A model generated the notes under the pieces. It was not told the DNA's origin and searched no databases. It worked only from the letters and a program-made list of their open reading frames with translations. Made by a program: the position numbers and the translations under genes. A stretch of DNA of 9,252 nucleotides from Prosthecobacter debontii. Lineage in GTDB: Bacteria; Verrucomicrobiota; Verrucomicrobiia; Verrucomicrobiales; Akkermansiaceae. Location: positions 1 to 9,252 of the forward strand of contig CAMCXJ010000084.1 in assembly GCA_945883455.1 (NCBI GenBank), read 5' to 3'. Of the stretch, positions 7,985-9,252 are shown one piece after another. The number at the start of each line of letters is the position of its first letter. The stretch's first letter is position 1.

Positions 7985-8013
7985 TTGCAAGATTGTGCGT
8001 GGGAATCCCATCT
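7985..8013 (+). promoter_or_regulatory. Possible promoter for tRNA-Asn (and perhaps tgt)
   Basis: TTGCAA (7985-7990) is a candidate -35 box, with CCATCT at 17-bp spacing (8008-8013) or CATCTT at 18 bp as a weak -10. The tRNA begins about 36-40 bases further on, a reasonable length for a 5' leader. The ten-base word TTGCAAGATT is identical to the one at 4786-4795 ahead of the TIGR03790 gene. Confidence 0.3.
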
Positions 8014-8048
8014 TCCGCCCAAGCCGCCTTTAACGGCGTGCATTCAAA

Positions 8049-8123
8049 TCCGGTGTAGCTCAGCGGCAGAGCGGGTGACTGTTAATCACTAGGTCGTAGG
8101 TTCGATCCCTACCGCCGGAGCCA
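8049..8123 (+). tRNA. tRNA-Asn (GUU anticodon), CCA encoded
   Basis: A full cloverleaf can be drawn. The acceptor stem is TCCGGTG (8049-8055) with CGCCGGA (8113-8119, one G-T pair). The D-stem is GCTC (8058-8061) with GAGC (8069-8072). The anticodon stem is GGTGA (8074-8078) with TCACT (8086-8090, one G-T pair), and the loop is CTGTTAA with anticodon GTT at 8081-8083. The T-arm is GTAGG-TTCGATC-CCTAC (8096-8112). The discriminator is G (8120) and CCA is encoded (8121-8123). GUU reads Asn codons AAC and AAU. G34 is a site of queuosine modification by Tgt, encoded just downstream. Confidence 0.97.
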
Positions 8124-8176
8124 TTTGGAAACTCGCGAAGGTTCCTAAATAGCCTTTCCCCGAAACCGATTTCCGG

Positions 8177-9252
8177 ATGCCCTTCACCCTCAACGCCACC
8201 GACGGACCCGCCCGCGCCGGGACGCTTTCCTTGCCACACGGCGAGGTCGAGACGCCAATCTTCATGCCCGTTGGCACCCAGGGATCGGTGAAAACCCTGC
8301 ACCCTGCCGAGCTGGAAGAACTGGGCGCACAAATCATCCTCGGCAACACCTACCACCTCTGGCTCCGCCCCGGCCATGAGCTGATCCGCGATTTCGGCGG
8401 GCTCCATGAATTCACCACCTGGCGCAAACCCATGCTCACGGATTCGGGCGGATTCCAGGTATGGTCGCTGGCAAAAATGCGGAAAATCACCGAGGAGGGC
8501 GTGCGTTTCCAATCCCACCTCGACGGGACAAAGATGATGCTCACTCCGGAGCTTTCCATGGAGATCCAGGCCGCACTCGGATCGGACATCGCGATGCTTT
8601 TCGACGAGTGCCCGCCTTATCCTTGCGATGAGAAATACGCGGAAACCTCGCTGGCACTGACCACCCGCTGGGCGAAGCGCTGCAAGGATTGGGTTACGGA
8701 ATACCAGCCGCTCACCGCCGGTAAGCCGCAGCACCACTTCGGCATTGTGCAGGGTTCCATCTACGCACATTTGCGCGAGCGATCCGCCAAGGAACTGGTG
8801 GAGCTGGGCTTCGACGGCTATGCGATCGGCGGGGTCTCCGTCGGCGAGCCGGAGCATGAGATGTTCCGTGCCATTGAGAATTCCGTGCCTTTCCTCCCCG
8901 CCGACAAGCCGCGCTACGCCATGGGACTCGGCACCCCGCCGCAGATTCTGGAAATGATCGGGCGCGGCGTGGACATGTTCGATTGCGTGATGCCCACCCG
9001 CATCGCCCGCCACGGGGTCGCCTTCACGCTGGACGGCCCCATCCACATCAAGAACCTCGTCCACGCCAAAGACCCCTCGCCGCTTTGCGAATCCTGCCAC
9101 CCCCACGTCGCGGGCTTTTCGCGGGCCTACCTGCGCCACCTTTTCCGGGCGGGCGAAATCCTCGCTTTACGGTTGCTTTCCTTCCACAATCTGCATTTCT
9201 ACCTGTCCTTCACCCGCCGGGCGCGCCAAGCGATCGTCGCGGGCGATTTTGA
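8177..9252 (+). CDS. tgt: tRNA-guanine transglycosylase (Tgt), 3' end outside window
   Basis: Reading from ATG 8177, 358 codons stay open to the window edge, against a usual length of about 370-380, so nearly the whole enzyme is present. Tgt replaces G34 in GUN-anticodon tRNAs (Asp, Asn, His, Tyr) with preQ1 in the queuosine pathway of the cytosol. Visible signatures are TPIFMPVGTQGSVKTL near the N terminus, GNTYHL, DSGGFQV with catalytic Asp89, FGIVQGS, GYAIGGVSVGE, MGLGTPPQ, and FDCVMPTR with nucleophile Asp269. The zinc region is unusual: DPSPLCESCHPH (299-310) has Pro302 where the first Cys of CxCxxC should be, keeps Cys304 and Cys307, and adds four residues before FSRAYLRHL. The fourth ligand, His337 in FHNLHFY, is kept. 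No Shine-Dalgarno is evident, but the N terminus aligns with the family. It lies 53 bases after tRNA-Asn on the same strand. Confidence 0.95.
   Translation, partial: MPFTLNATDGPARAGTLSLPHGEVETPIFMPVGTQGSVKTLHPAELEELGAQIILGNTYHLWLRPGHELIRDFGGLHEFTTWRKPMLTDSGGFQVWSLAKMRKITEEGVRFQSHLDGTKMMLTPELSMEIQAALGSDIAMLFDECPPYPCDEKYAETSLALTTRWAKRCKDWVTEYQPLTAGKPQHHFGIVQGSIYAHLRERSAKELVELGFDGYAIGGVSVGEPEHEMFRAIENSVPFLPADKPRYAMGLGTPPQILEMIGRGVDMFDCVMPTRIARHGVAFTLDGPIHIKNLVHAKDPSPLCESCHPHVAGFSRAYLRHLFRAGEILALRLLSFHNLHFYLSFTRRARQAIVAGDF

Noticed and set aside
8060..9139. A long minus-strand open frame (359 codons) across tgt and part of the tRNA
   Set aside because: It is antisense to a well-supported Tgt reading frame and overlaps the tRNA-Asn gene. 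Its translation shows no recognisable family. It is a by-product of codon bias in GC-rich DNA.

Overview
The window looks like a moderately GC-rich Gram-negative chromosome. The best guess is a member of the Verrucomicrobiota (Verrucomicrobiaceae-like). The basis is family content: a protein with a PEP-CTERM/exosortase sorting tail, a TIGR03790-type exported protein, a DUF2851 protein, a CIA30-type exported protein, and an integrase of a subtype I associate with this phylum. No 16S or other decisive marker is present, so the assignment is an inference.

Layout. Bases 1-566 appear to be the right edge of an integrated element. They hold the C-terminal two thirds of a tyrosine-recombinase catalytic domain, a possible terminator, three tandem 11-bp repeats, and a fragment that fits the 3' end of a tRNA gene (T-loop, T-stem, acceptor strand, discriminator, CCA) without the rest of the tRNA. 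Ordinary chromosome seems to resume near 567. It carries a secreted CIA30-domain protein (622-1209, +), then a convergent gene for a secreted, PEP-CTERM-anchored subtilase-like protein (1359-2795, -), then, divergently, an MsbA-like ABC exporter half-transporter (2921-4690, +). A structured 129-bp gap leads to a TIGR03790 family exported protein (4820-6397, +). Two oppositely oriented arrays of AT-rich heptamers (6401-6435 and 6516-6543) bracket about 80 bp before a DUF2851 protein (6543-7916, +). The window ends with a complete tRNA-Asn(GUU) gene (8049-8123) and, 53 bases later on the same strand, tgt (8177 to the edge, nearly complete), which encodes tRNA-guanine transglycosylase.

How the genes relate. 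Three neighbouring genes (CIA30, subtilase-like, TIGR03790) encode exported proteins and one encodes an envelope ABC exporter, so the middle of the window has an envelope/secretion theme, but the genes are mostly in separate transcription units with sizeable gaps. The closest functional pairing is tRNA-Asn(GUU) with tgt, because Tgt exchanges G34 in GUN-anticodon tRNAs, including tRNA-Asn. The Tgt here also has an unusual zinc site: the first Cys of the CxCxxC motif is Pro, next to a four-residue His-containing insertion. No CRISPR array, toxin-antitoxin pair or clear defence system was found. The most notable points are the island boundary, the altered Tgt zinc site beside a substrate tRNA, the inverted heptamer arrays running into a start codon, and a subtilase-like protein without a recognisable catalytic Asp.
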